A DNA stretch of 64,000 nucleotides from Paenibacillus cymbidii (GCF_004764705.1 NZ_SHLX01000019.1:1-64000), one strand, 5' to 3'. Positions 1-8,332 are shown, numbered from the stretch's first letter. The notes: a model not told the origin generated them from the sequence alone. Numbers and translations are program-made.

Positions 1-43
1 GCAGCGCATCCTCCCATTCTACAAGAAGGTTTCAACTGGCTCT

Positions 44-128
44 CAGTTCCGGAACGGTGGCTCAGTTTGACCGGAGACGTGGCTCAAATATTCCGGAACG
101 ATGGCTCATTTTACTCCGGAGTATTCAC
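44..128 (+). mobile_element. IS21-like terminal repeat remnant
   Basis: Four imperfect repeats with a GTGGCTCA-like core, spaced by CCGGA/TTCCGGAA blocks, end at TATTCAC. The same architecture recurs at 8197-8297. Multiple subterminal repeats of this kind are typical of IS21-family ends; the family assignment is inferred because no transposase gene is present here. The element end abuts a WYL regulator that lacks its first residues. Confidence 0.6.
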
Positions 129-954
129 GGAACATTTCGAAATTTCGCGGCGGCACGCCCAGCGCGACATCGAATATATGGAGCACACACTCCGCGCGCC
201 GCTACTCTACGTCGCGAAACATCGCGGATACATGTATGAGGACCGAGCCTACGTGCTGCCGAGCTTATACATGACGGAAGAAGAAAAAAACGTGCTCCGT
301 TTTCTTGCCAACCGATACAATCAATACGATTACGATAACGCAGACCAGGTTCGTCGCGTTGCGCAACTGCTGGATCGGTTCGCTGGCGGGCAGGATAACG
401 CCCTGGACGGTCGGCTACCTTCGTTTCAGGCGAATCCTCGACTGATGGAGACCGTTCTCCGGCTCTCAAACGCGATCCGGGAAGCATTGGTGACGGAAAT
501 TCGCTGTGACGGCGAGCATCTCGTTGTGTGGCCGTTACGGCTGTTTGCGCACTATAACACAGATTATTTGGAAGCATGCTGCGAGACGAGCGGAAAGCTA
601 CGGACATTCCGGTTGAATCAGATTGCTTCGGTAAACGTGTCAGTGCGCCGCTTCAATCCGGCGGAAGCGGAACGCGGACTGCCGGACGAGACGGTGCCTG
701 CCGTCCGCAAGCCGTTCACGGCTCGCGTTCGACTCGCGGAAGCGCCACCAGAAGGCGGAACCTGGAATGGATTCGCCGCAAGGTTATCTTCGGATGACCG
801 ACTTATATATCATGTTGATTTTTATGATACGGACGCTTTCTTGCAGCATTTGACGACGGCGCGGTGGGAAGCACTCCTCGGTCCGAAGTGGCTGCGGGTG
901 AAACTGCGCGAGAGGTGCGCGGATATGTTGAGCCGGATCGAAAGGGAGCATTAA
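67..954 (+). CDS. WYL-domain transcriptional regulator, 5' end replaced by IS end
   Basis: The protein resembles HTH/WYL regulators (YafY type) that bind DNA through an N-terminal winged helix and sense a ligand through a WYL domain. The visible part begins within the HTH (EISRRHAQRDIEYM, then a GY turn), and the first roughly 25 residues of the usual HTH are missing. The only in-frame start, TTG at 67, lies inside the IS21-like end, so residues 1 to about 20 are IS-encoded. DNA binding is therefore doubtful. It lies 3 bp upstream of two BtrH-like genes and may once have controlled them. It could also be classed as a pseudogene. Confidence 0.7.
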   Translation: MTGDVAQIFRNDGSFYSGVFTEHFEISRRHAQRDIEYMEHTLRAPLLYVAKHRGYMYEDRAYVLPSLYMTEEEKNVLRFLANRYNQYDYDNADQVRRVAQLLDRFAGGQDNALDGRLPSFQANPRLMETVLRLSNAIREALVTEIRCDGEHLVVWPLRLFAHYNTDYLEACCETSGKLRTFRLNQIASVNVSVRRFNPAEAERGLPDETVPAVRKPFTARVRLAEAPPEGGTWNGFAARLSSDDRLIYHVDFYDTDAFLQHLTTARWEALLGPKWLRVKLRERCADMLSRIEREH

Positions 955-957
955 AGA

Positions 958-1917
958 ATGTCGAGCGCTTACTTGGACCGGTTCAGGTTACGAAGGGAAT
1001 CAAAATCGTACGTTGACAGCTTGCACGCGGTACTCTCGGCGGCCGGAATGTTCACCGGACCGAAATATATGTTGTCCGGACTGACTGGCATGGCGTTCAA
1101 ATTTTCGGTTCATGAACGGCTGCTGCCGCTCTCCGTAACTGCATACGGTGGCTGGGGGGCTGAACATGGACCGGCTGTCGAAAACGTCGGTCTGCTGTCG
1201 GACTGGGACTGCAGCCGGACTCGCCATCCGACATTCCGCTTTTATCAACAGGCTGCGATTGACTGGATTAGGCGGTCGCTTGACCGCGGCATCGGAGTGA
1301 TCTATTGGATTCCGGAGTTCGGAGTCATACGCGGTTATGACGACGGAGACAGCGTATTTTTCTTACAGGACGGCAAATCGGACGAAGACCAGATCGTGCT
1401 CTATGACAATTTAGGGCTGAACTCCACGGGGTTCTGGTATGTAGAAGCCGTCGCAGATGCAATAGATTTGCCGCTCGAGACGATGGCGCTCGAGTCGATT
1501 CGGCTTGCGCTGGACGATTGGACGACGCCGCACAAGACTCTTCCAAATACGGACATTGGCTCGGGCCGGCTTGCTTATTCGTTTATAATTCGGGCACTTC
1601 TGAAAGGTGATTACGATGTGCTCGGTGCGCGTTACATAATCGAATCGTACATCTATGCCCGGGATGAAATTCGGCACTATCTGGAGGACATCCACCATCT
1701 GTGGCCGGAGTTAGTCGAAGCGTCGCGGCTGTATGCAGCGATCGGCGACACGTTTGAAGGTTGGGACATGGCTGACGTACCGGCGCTCGTGCGCGCTTTC
1801 GAGACGGCGGTCGCGCTCGAGGAGGGGGCGATGGACCAGTTCCGCAAATTGTCGGACCGCCTGCCCGATCCGAAGCGTATCGTCGTTCCGCGTTGGGGTA
1901 AGGCGACAGCGAGATAG
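958..1917 (+). CDS. BtrH-like N-terminal domain protein, copy 1
   Basis: A 319-aa protein with no signal peptide. Its N-terminal half resembles the BtrH N-terminal domain, a papain-like fold first seen in the butirosin acyltransferase: a Ser/Tyr-Val-rich start, a central stretch of beta-strand-like segments, then helical repeats. No clear catalytic Cys-His pair could be assigned. It starts 3 bp after the WYL gene and is followed by a paralogue that aligns along its whole length (for example ESKSYVDSLHAVL against ESQSYVDAMYAVL). Such proteins are often near peptide or secondary-metabolite genes, but none are seen here. The function is unknown. Confidence 0.6.
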   Translation: MSSAYLDRFRLRRESKSYVDSLHAVLSAAGMFTGPKYMLSGLTGMAFKFSVHERLLPLSVTAYGGWGAEHGPAVENVGLLSDWDCSRTRHPTFRFYQQAAIDWIRRSLDRGIGVIYWIPEFGVIRGYDDGDSVFFLQDGKSDEDQIVLYDNLGLNSTGFWYVEAVADAIDLPLETMALESIRLALDDWTTPHKTLPNTDIGSGRLAYSFIIRALLKGDYDVLGARYIIESYIYARDEIRHYLEDIHHLWPELVEASRLYAAIGDTFEGWDMADVPALVRAFETAVALEEGAMDQFRKLSDRLPDPKRIVVPRWGKATAR

Positions 1918-1936
1918 TGAGAGGGGGGGGCGCTCG

Positions 1937-2887
1937 GTGGGCGTTGTTTTGCTTAAAAACTTGCATATGCGCGCGGAATCGCAGTCCTATGTCGATGCGA
2001 TGTACGCTGTATTGACGCATCAAGGCTGGTTCGACATGCCGAAACCGATACTTGCGGGCATGACCGTGTCGGGATTTCGTCTCACCGTCGACCGGCGTCT
2101 GTCAGCCGCATCGTCTACCGCTTACAATTGGATAGCGGAAAATTTTCTTGCTTGCGATTTCATCGGGATTACCACGTCATCGCGCGCGGGCTTCGCGTTT
2201 CAGCCGACTTTTCCGCTTCAACGGCGTCGTGCTATTACCGATATTATCGCGTCTGTCGATCGTGGCGTGGGAGCGATTTTTTGGCATAATGGTTTCGTTG
2301 TCGTGACAGGATATGACGCTGACCGGGAATTGCTCTATTATTCGGACGGCTCGGATTCGGTTGAAGGGTACAAGACGTTGCCATATGACAAATTTGGCCA
2401 GAACGGCACACCTTACTGGTACTACCAAACGTTTATTGGCCAAGTCCCTATGGATCCGCTCGCCGTATACAAGGAGTCGTTCATGCAGGCGATTTTCAAG
2501 TGGGAGACGCATGACATCATGTTGCCAAATGGGGAATACGGTTGCGGGCGAGCAGCTTACGAAATGATCATTCCGGCGCTGAAAGACGGTGACTATGATG
2601 CGGACGGATCGCGTTCTCTGTTTACATTTTATGCAGCGGCGAAACGGGACATTGCCATTTATGCGAAAGCTGTCGGATCAGTTTGGCCGGAGGTATGCGA
2701 AGTGGCGGAACAATACGGCGCACTCGCGGGTTTATTCAAACGGGTTGTCACGGCTGGGGTCAAGGACCTCGAAAGGGTAGAGGTATTCCGAGAAGCAAAG
2801 AGCGTTGAGGAACGGGCGATCGACGAACTTAAGAAGCTCGTGCGTGAGACGGCTGCGAACCGTCGTCACAACGTAGGTTTGCGTTAG
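1937..2887 (+). CDS. BtrH-like N-terminal domain protein, copy 2
   Basis: A 316-aa paralogue of the preceding gene, produced by tandem duplication. I chose GTG at 1937 because a G-rich ribosome binding site (1921-1930) precedes it and because the first 15 residues then align with copy 1 without a gap; longer in-frame extensions overlap copy 1. Matching landmarks include LDRGIG/VDRGVG near residue 105 and KGDYDVLGAR/KDGDYDADGSR near residue 225. It is the last gene of the WYL-BtrH group; the AT-rich cassette region starts just downstream. The biochemical role is unknown. Confidence 0.6.
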   Translation: MGVVLLKNLHMRAESQSYVDAMYAVLTHQGWFDMPKPILAGMTVSGFRLTVDRRLSAASSTAYNWIAENFLACDFIGITTSSRAGFAFQPTFPLQRRRAITDIIASVDRGVGAIFWHNGFVVVTGYDADRELLYYSDGSDSVEGYKTLPYDKFGQNGTPYWYYQTFIGQVPMDPLAVYKESFMQAIFKWETHDIMLPNGEYGCGRAAYEMIIPALKDGDYDADGSRSLFTFYAAAKRDIAIYAKAVGSVWPEVCEVAEQYGALAGLFKRVVTAGVKDLERVEVFREAKSVEERAIDELKKLVRETAANRRHNVGLR

Positions 2888-3093
2888 CCGTATCCTGGTC
2901 GGATAGCTGTCCGGGAATCGTAGACCGAATCCGTGCCGCTGCTGCGAAGGCATTCCATTTCACAAAGAGCTCAAATGGTCCCCACGTGTCTTGTAATGAA
3001 TAAATTTGTAAGTGTAGTACCGTATGAATATATATTTTTTAAACTGTTTCCTTTGCTACGATTGAAAAAACACCTTTAAAGGAGGACATTAGG

Positions 3094-3948
3094 ATGTCAT
3101 TACAAGTTCGTCCATACTGTACTGAATTGGAGGATGCAGTTAAAAATTTAAATCACAAAGCATGGTCACTATTTAAGCACAATAAAGATTTCGATCATCA
3201 GAGGATGAGTTGTGTATTTAATGAGGACGGTAATTAAATTTGTAGTGGATACTTACGACATGGAATAGCTGATGATCATGATGTATTCGAAATCGAAATG
3301 CCCACGAATGAATTAGCTTCATGCCATATGGAAGAAGTGAGAATGGTTCTATACCCTACATTCATAGATACCAGTCAAAAGATGCGTAATCCAAACAAGA
3401 AAACAAAGTTAGTTGCGTGGAAAGATTTTTATGGCGACAGAGAGTTTTACAAAGAGAAGGGCTTTATCCCGTATCAAACCTATTATGTAGCACAGCGTTC
3501 ACTTGAAAACCCCGTACCTGAAGTCAGAACACCTGTTGGAGTTAATGTCGGCTACCATCCAATGAAATCCAAAGAGGAAAGGATCCAATATACCGAACTG
3601 GAAAATCAATTTTTTCAAGGCGTTGTATACAGAAGCGTCAATATGTTGGAATGGATGATGGGTGGACCAGAATTACATACCATTTCTGCATTTGAAGGCG
3701 ATGAACTTGTTGGTAGCGTTATGTGTTGGCAAACTGGTGCAGTTGAAAGATTATTCGTAATTCCGCGATGGAGGAATAAAGGTCTGGGTAAGTTTCTCAT
3801 AACGAAGGGTTTTGAGTATCACATTAAGAATGGTCGAAAAGAAGTTTATACGCTGGTTAATGAACAAGATAAGGAAGCTATGATGTTGTTAGAGTCAATG
3901 GGGTATACCTTTCCTGTAAAATTAGAACTCAAGGCATTGGATGTTTAA
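3094..3948 (+). pseudogene. GNAT acetyltransferase, single in-frame stop
   Basis: The reading frame from ATG 3094 (ribosome binding site AAAGGAGGA) to 3948 is continuous except for one TAA at 3235-3237 (codon 48). Before the stop it reads MSLQVRPYCTELED; after it, ICSGYLRHG and so on. The C-terminal 120 residues carry a GNAT acetyl-CoA site (VERLFVIPRWRNKGLGKFLI, R/Q-x-x-G-x-G/A type) and a GNAT beta-5/alpha-5 ending. The family transfers acetyl groups from acetyl-CoA to small molecules or proteins. A shorter product could start at ATG 3298. It is AT-rich compared with the BtrH genes upstream. The first cassette-boundary repeat follows it. Confidence 0.8.
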
Positions 3949-3984
3949 TGATAGAAGAAATTCCCATTTAACAGCCATTTTCAA

Positions 3985-4053
3985 TGGGGACGATAGTTCA
4001 AACATCTTGACGGTGGCCGGCACTCAGTCGGCGGCCGTAGTCGTTGAAGTAAT
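3985..4053 (+). repeat. Cassette-boundary repeat, degenerate copy 1
   Basis: This contains GGGGACGATAGTTCAAA and, 40 bases on, CGTTGAAGTAAT. These match the two halves of the repeat seen downstream of most genes in this region, but the CTAACGGG part is lost. A GC-rich imperfect inverted repeat lies between the two halves. Confidence 0.4.
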
Positions 4054-4077
4054 AAAACATTAGTTTTTATTATGGAA

Positions 4078-4231
4078 CGTGGCAATCGGACAATGTTCTT
4101 GACAACCGACAACATCTGTCGGATGACAAGAACATAGGCCGAATCAAGTCCGCGTAAACTGCGGGCTTTTTCATTTATCGGACAATGTTCTTGACAATTG
4201 GTGATGTCAAGAACATTGTCCGATTGCCACG
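4078..4231. repeat. MITE-like element, copy A
   Basis: A 154-bp element bounded by inverted repeats CGTGGCAATCGGACAATG / CATTGTCCGATTGCCACG. Its centre holds TGACAAGAACATAGGCCGAATC and a CCGCG...GCGGG hairpin followed by five T, a possible terminator. It encodes no protein. Related copies lie at 7192-7408, 10090-10238 and 11704-11740. Terminal repeats and copy number suggest a non-autonomous transposable element. Confidence 0.65.
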
Positions 4232-4406
4232 GAAAACAGATAATCAGTATTATCGCTGGGCCGTAACAAAGGAGATACCGGTGCCGGTGGCGAAATGTCT
4301 GACGAAACGATTCATTGAGCTACCGGGCAGATTTCTATATACAAGGAAACACCAACCGATTTGGCGAATATAGTCGTAATATTGACATTACTTGCGAGGT
4401 GCGATC

Positions 4407-4799
4407 TTGAGTAGATGCCCATATTGCGATATCACCAATATTGGTAATGACCATGAAATCATAATGAGCAATGATAAATGCACTTATTCTCTCTTAAAAG
4501 AACAAGAGATACGGGGGGCGGGAATCATAGTGCCAAAAGAACATAGAGAAACTGTATTTGATTTAACCGAGGAAGAACGGATGGCTACATATCGCTTGTT
4601 ATTCGAAGTTAAGGAATATTTAGATTTGAATTACGAACCGGATGGTTATAATGTTGGATGGAATTGTGGTCATGTGGGTGGACAACATATCTTTCATTCA
4701 CATTTACATGTAATTCCTAGATATGCAGATGAAAAGATGGCGGGAAAAGGGATTAGGTATTTATTTAAAAACCTGCGGCAACCTGATCCAGATCGTTGA
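4407..4799 (+). CDS. HIT-family protein
   Basis: A 130-aa histidine-triad protein with the signature HIFHSHLHVIPRY near residues 97-109. HIT proteins hydrolyse or transfer nucleotidyl groups such as Ap4A or AMP-amines; the substrate here is unknown. An N-terminal CPYC pair may bind zinc, as in related proteins. I chose TTG 4407 because GAGG at 4396-4399 is well placed; TTG 4392 in the same frame is an alternative. The stop TGA is embedded in a cassette-boundary repeat (GTTGAAGTAACGGGCA). It is free-standing, with no operon partners. Confidence 0.8.
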   Translation: MSRCPYCDITNIGNDHEIIMSNDKCTYSLLKEQEIRGAGIIVPKEHRETVFDLTEEERMATYRLLFEVKEYLDLNYEPDGYNVGWNCGHVGGQHIFHSHLHVIPRYADEKMAGKGIRYLFKNLRQPDPDR

Positions 4800-4815
4800 A
4801 GTAACGGGCAGGATA
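4797..4815 (+). repeat. Cassette-boundary repeat, copy 2
   Basis: TGAAGTAACGGGCAGGATAG. The first three bases are the stop codon of the HIT gene. A short palindrome (TTACGAAGTTCGTAA) follows at about 4857-4871, just before the next gene. Confidence 0.6.
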
Positions 4816-4902
4816 GCGTAATCACTTCACGAATCCCTTAGGGGTGTGGCGGATTTTTACGAAGTTCGTAAATGCGGCATATTTCAATTCTGAGGAGAGC
4901 AA

Positions 4903-5502
4903 ATGAATAAATATCTTGAAGAGACCAAGTTTGCAACAAGTAATTTAATTGATTTAGTTACTACCGAAATGAGTTCTCTTAACGAGTTAAGTAATAGGAT
5001 TAACACATTAGCTAATGAAAACAATGAAGTCCATGCAAAACTAATGTCTAATGAGTTAATTGATGAAGGAATGGAGTCTAATCATATTCATGTTGCCGCA
5101 ATGATTAGGCATGTTAAATTTCAACTTGAGAAGATAGATCCATTGTTCAAAGATAAGCACCTATTAGAATTAAGTATTGAATCAAAGAAAGAATCTCTAA
5201 ATGCTTTAGCAGGTGCGATTCTTCAAATTGCTAAACAAGGAATTAGCATAGCTTACGGTAAACTTAATTCTTGTCCAAATGGTAGATCTATAAAAGGAGA
5301 ATTTCTGAAGAATATCATCTGGCAAGCTAGGAACCAATCATTGCATTATGAAGAAGGCAAATTTAACAAAGATGTTCAAGAATGTTTTAAAAGTTTGGGA
5401 ATAACATTATCTAATAAAAATCTCGCTATGGATATTATTTATCTACTAGAATGGGACAATTACGAAACATATAAATCAGATATGCAATCACTGTTGGAGT
5501 AG
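4903..5502 (+). CDS. Possible HEPN-domain protein
   Basis: A 199-aa, mostly helical, AT-rich protein with ribosome binding site GAGGAGAGC before ATG. I do not recognise a close family. Residues 143-148 read RNQSLH, which fits the R-x4-6-H motif of HEPN domains (often RNases or RNA-binding helper domains in toxin-antitoxin and defence systems), with a polar Asn directly after Arg as is usual. The rest is amphipathic helix. No antitoxin-like partner is adjacent. The HEPN reading rests on one motif and is an inference. Confidence 0.45.
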   Translation: MNKYLEETKFATSNLIDLVTTEMSSLNELSNRINTLANENNEVHAKLMSNELIDEGMESNHIHVAAMIRHVKFQLEKIDPLFKDKHLLELSIESKKESLNALAGAILQIAKQGISIAYGKLNSCPNGRSIKGEFLKNIIWQARNQSLHYEEGKFNKDVQECFKSLGITLSNKNLAMDIIYLLEWDNYETYKSDMQSLLE

Positions 5503-5543
5503 TCATACACCATATTCAAGCATCGTTCATTCGCTCTTCATAA

Positions 5544-5560
5544 TCTGACGGGAACGATAG
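5544..5560 (+). repeat. Cassette-boundary repeat, copy 3
   Basis: TCTGACGGGAACGATAG, a variant of the core CTAACGGGCACGATAG. It lies 42 bp after the HEPN-like gene and is followed 50 bp later by another copy, so two boundaries sit in one intergenic region with no gene between them. Confidence 0.5.
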
Positions 5561-5607
5561 CAGAATGTACAGCGCGGCAGCCGGCTAAACGTCGACTGCA
5601 GTCTCCA

Positions 5608-5640
5608 TTGAAGTAACGGGCAGTTTACCGCGGCAACTGC
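5608..5640 (+). repeat. Cassette-boundary repeat, copy 4
   Basis: TTGAAGTAACGGGCAGTTT, followed by ACCGCGGCAACTGCTCC. GCAGTT and AACTGC form a stem around a CCGCGG loop. This joins the 5' half of the repeat with the GC-rich hairpin half seen at 7054-7087 and 11565-11602. Confidence 0.6.
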
Positions 5641-5759
5641 TCCATTATTCGTGAACATTTAATGGGGCTACCTTGAGATCTGATTCGGGTGATTTGATAT
5701 TAATAATGAAACTTTTTCCAGATATTTAAGTCCAATATTTTAAAGTGGAGGTGTTTAAT

Positions 5760-6503
5760 TTGCTAAATAATCTGACATGCGTCTTCGCTCACCCAGATGA
5801 TGAATTTTTGGCGGCTGGATTGCTTGCACGTGCTAAAAGAATTGGTTACAAGACCCATATTATATGTGGTACAAACGGAGAGGGGGGGAGAATAAAGGGT
5901 CAAAACTTTTTGGGTGATAAGACTGAGGATTTAGTTACTATACGAAATAGAGAGTTTAAAAAATCAAGCACACTATTGGAAGTTGATTCTCTGAAATACC
6001 TTAATTTGCCTGATAATAAGTCTGAACAATGGAATTTATACGATGCCGTAGGTGAGTTAGAATCAATTATGCTAAATATCGGCCCTTCTATTATTGTTAC
6101 TTTCAATAAAAATGGAGGAAACAACCATCCAGACCATATAGGGATACATAACATTACAGTGAAAGCATTTAATAAAATAGCATTACAAAATTATAAATTG
6201 TATTTCGGGACTCTCTTTCCAAGGCAGTATTCACAAGCGAACAATATTTTACAAGTTCCCCCACAAATTATTGATAAAATTACTATCGATGATAATGAAG
6301 TTTCAAAAATAATTGAGTTATCAAATGATGAATATAAATTAAAACTCAATGTTATTGATGTATACAGAAGCCAGTTCCCAGATGAACATGGATTATATTA
6401 TAAAATGCCTTTGAAGTTTCTCGCAATGATGGCTAAGTATGAATGTTACGAAGCGTTTGATATAGAAGAAAATCAAGATATCGAAATTGTAAATATGCTT
6501 TAG
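5760..6503 (+). CDS. PIG-L family deacetylase
   Basis: A 247-aa enzyme of the PIG-L/LmbE family, zinc hydrolases that remove N-acetyl groups from GlcNAc-type substrates (BshB, MshB and antibiotic tailoring enzymes). The zinc motif AHPDDE is at residues 10-15 and the second metal/catalytic motif HPDH at about 123-126. I chose TTG 5760 because GGAGG at 5746-5750 is then 9 bp upstream; GTG 5745 is in frame but lies upstream of that site. It is AT-rich and free-standing between boundary repeats, so its substrate cannot be read from context. A bacillithiol role is less likely because no bshA is adjacent. Confidence 0.85.
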   Translation: MLNNLTCVFAHPDDEFLAAGLLARAKRIGYKTHIICGTNGEGGRIKGQNFLGDKTEDLVTIRNREFKKSSTLLEVDSLKYLNLPDNKSEQWNLYDAVGELESIMLNIGPSIIVTFNKNGGNNHPDHIGIHNITVKAFNKIALQNYKLYFGTLFPRQYSQANNILQVPPQIIDKITIDDNEVSKIIELSNDEYKLKLNVIDVYRSQFPDEHGLYYKMPLKFLAMMAKYECYEAFDIEENQDIEIVNML

Positions 6504-6615
6504 GTTGATATTCATGACTATTTTACCCAGGGTGAATCGATTGACTTTTATAAATAAGCCAGTCAAAACACAAGATATTTGGTGGTAACGGAGTATTGTT
6601 TTGGATAAAAGAGCT

Positions 6616-6670
6616 TTGAACTAACGGGCACGATAGTTGAACAACTGCCGTGGTGTGTCCCGTTAGTTAT
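6616..6670 (+). repeat. Cassette-boundary repeat, copy 5 (best attC-like hairpin)
   Basis: The outer arms AACTAACGGG (6619-6628) and CCCGTTAGTT (6659-6668) pair perfectly. Inside them CACG pairs with CGTG and AGTTG with CAACT around a 2-base loop, leaving a 4-base bulge on the 3' side and a small internal loop. Long imperfect hairpins with bulged bases and GTTAG/CTAAC ends are the hallmark of integron attC sites; here only the layout is similar. Confidence 0.65.
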
Positions 6671-6703
6671 AAGAAGGATAATGTAAACAGGAGTTGGTGT
6701 ATA

Positions 6704-7000
6704 ATGCGATTTATAAAATATGGCTTATTACCCGAAGCATATGGTTCAGATAGTAAATTCATCAAAAAAGAAGGTTCTGTTACTGACCTTATATTGGATA
6801 CTGGCATGCTTATTGGTTCCGAGTTTGATAAAGTAATTCCGCCTTTATCAGTCCTAAATAGAATGTTTTTGAAGGGATTCTATCCACGAACTGGTGAGTG
6901 GGAGCCATTTGATATTTCTCAAGAAGAGTACAATGAATTAATTAAAGAATTGGTTTCATTGCCTTTGGCTAGACCTTATAGAACTATTGATCATACTTGA
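6704..7000 (+). CDS. Small protein of unknown function
   Basis: A 98-aa acidic-to-neutral soluble protein with no family that I recognise. I chose ATG 6704 because AGGAG at 6689-6693 lies 10 bp upstream; the frame is open further up, but that part overlaps the boundary hairpin. It has no signal peptide or membrane segment. Features are an N-terminal MRFIKYGLLPEAYGSD and a C-terminal helix FDISQEEYNELIKELV. It is flanked on both sides by boundary repeats, so it behaves as a single-gene cassette. Confidence 0.6.
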   Translation: MRFIKYGLLPEAYGSDSKFIKKEGSVTDLILDTGMLIGSEFDKVIPPLSVLNRMFLKGFYPRTGEWEPFDISQEEYNELIKELVSLPLARPYRTIDHT

Positions 7001-7028
7001 GATTCCAATCCTCGAATGACAATATGTC

Positions 7029-7087
7029 TAAACTAACGGAGAACGATAGTTAAATAAGGAGCAACCGCCGCGGCAGTTGCTCCTTAT
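7029..7087 (+). repeat. Cassette-boundary repeat, copy 6
   Basis: AACTAACGGAGAACGATAGTT (7031-7051) is followed by a 12-bp stem (7054-7065 with 7076-7087) enclosing GCCGCGGC. The second hairpin could also end transcription. The unit and about 100 bases beyond it are duplicated at 11542-11707. Confidence 0.65.
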
Positions 7088-7191
7088 CTATAATTGGACC
7101 TGGAATCAAATAATGGTCCGTCCGCAGGAGCACCATTCGGATTGAACGGCGGAAAACAATTGAGCGACGCAAACGAGTTTTATTACCGCAT

Positions 7192-7408
7192 CGTGGCAAT
7201 CGGACAATGTTCTTGTCATTTATCGGACAATGTTCTTGACAACCAACCGACATTATTATACATTTGTCGGATGACAAGAACATAGGCCGAATCAAGTCCG
7301 CGTAATTTGCGGGCTTTTTTATTAATCGGACAATGTTCTTGACATTTGGTGGTGTCAAGAACATTGTCCGATTGCCGAAAATGTCAAGAACATTGTCCGA
7401 TTGCCACG
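7192..7408. repeat. MITE-like element, copy B
   Basis: A 217-bp element with the same terminal inverted repeats as copy A, but two direct copies of the end motif at each terminus (right end: TGTCAAGAACATTGTCCG twice, spaced by GCCGAAAA). The central 60 bases match copy A. It has no coding capacity. Confidence 0.65.
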
Positions 7409-7644
7409 GAAAGTTGATAATGGGTTTGTAGGGGATACGTCGGCGACGGCTAGACTTGCTGTTTCAGATGAAATGAATCATTAAGATCGGACAGGATAGT
7501 TAAAGATTATTCGCGGAGATGCTTACCACAGTTAATCCTAAAACCTTGCCATTCGATTTGAGCGATGAAAATTAGGTTTATTTTTTGTATGTCCGAAGGC
7601 AAGGTAGTTCAAGTCAAACATGCTGTTTAAGCGCAACTTAAGAA
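7409..7644. other. Non-coding gap with decayed repeat traces
   Basis: No gene was found. 7481-7505 reads TTAAGATCGGACAGGATAGTT, a degenerate cassette-boundary repeat, and 7591-7612 (GTCCGAAGGCAAGGTAGTTC) may be another. This suggests one or more lost cassettes. Confidence 0.35.
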
Positions 7645-8046
7645 CTATTTGTGATAGGGATGGTTGTGAATGATGCGATAGGCTCGATACAACTGCTCGA
7701 AAAGAATCGTGGCTTGTAGACCAGGTTCCATATCCATCTGGCTCAGGGTTAGTCGTTCATCCGCTTGTGGCAAGTCTAAGCCGATAATAAAGGATACTTG
7801 TGAAGTGACAGAGATTCCCTAACTGTTGATATTGTCAGCGAATGATTCGGACGAGATTGTTTGCTCGTTTAGGGTCACAAGAACCGTGAGACTACTGCCA
7901 GCAAGTTTGGTGGATAACTGCTCACGGTTCTTTAGCAGATGGAGTTGGGTTTTACCGTATCGTGTCAGGCGATTCTCGTATTCCTTGATGGCATCGAGAT
8001 AGAACTTTTCAAGCTTGTTTTGGATAAAGTATATGTCAAATTTCAT
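7645..8046 (-). pseudogene. RlmH-like SPOUT methyltransferase with in-frame stop
   Basis: The minus-strand frame from ATG 8046 (MKFDIYFIQNKLEKFY) to TAG 7645 aligns with RlmH, the 23S rRNA pseudouridine-1915 N3-methyltransferase, including the SPOUT knot segment VSFIIGLD and the ending YRAYRIIHNHPYHK. A single TAG at 7819-7821 interrupts it after FADNINS; reading continues in the same frame. It differs from housekeeping RlmH (for example IIGLD rather than IIGGS), so it is a second, divergent paralogue. It is the only minus-strand gene in the cassette region. Confidence 0.75.
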
Positions 8047-8196
8047 GGTTTGCTCCAGTTCACTGTTTTGTACTTTGCTAACCAATTCAGTGGCGACAAT
8101 CAAGATGAATTAAGTATTCGACACATGTGGAGTGCTGTGTGTCGCTCGTAAGGAAGTAGTAGCCTCATCCAATAATCGATCGGGAGCTGCCACCAC

Positions 8197-8297
8197 CACA
8201 CGGGGTGGCTCTCTCTTCTGGAGAGGTGGCTCAATTTTCCTGGAGCACTGGCTCACCCATTTCCGGAATGATGGCTCTATTTCACTAAAATATTCAC
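8197..8297 (+). mobile_element. IS21-like terminal repeat remnant, second copy
   Basis: Four GTGGCTC-type repeats with GGAGA/TTCCGGAA spacers end at TATTCAC, in the same orientation as 44-128. No transposase gene remains. The element end lies just upstream of the promoter of the stalk-domain gene. Confidence 0.55.
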
Positions 8298-8332
8298 AGT
8301 TGGTTCAATTACGAAGGAGATTACTATAAACG

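Noticed and set aside
7054..7087. Boundary hairpin read only as a transcription terminator
   Set aside because: The stem is terminator-like, but no T tract follows and the conserved CTAACGGG part upstream is not explained by termination. A dual role remains possible.
7050..7364. Minus-strand 104-aa reading frame, with a similar one at 11563-11751
   Set aside because: Both are made entirely of boundary repeat and MITE sequence; the apparent conservation is from repeats, not from a protein.
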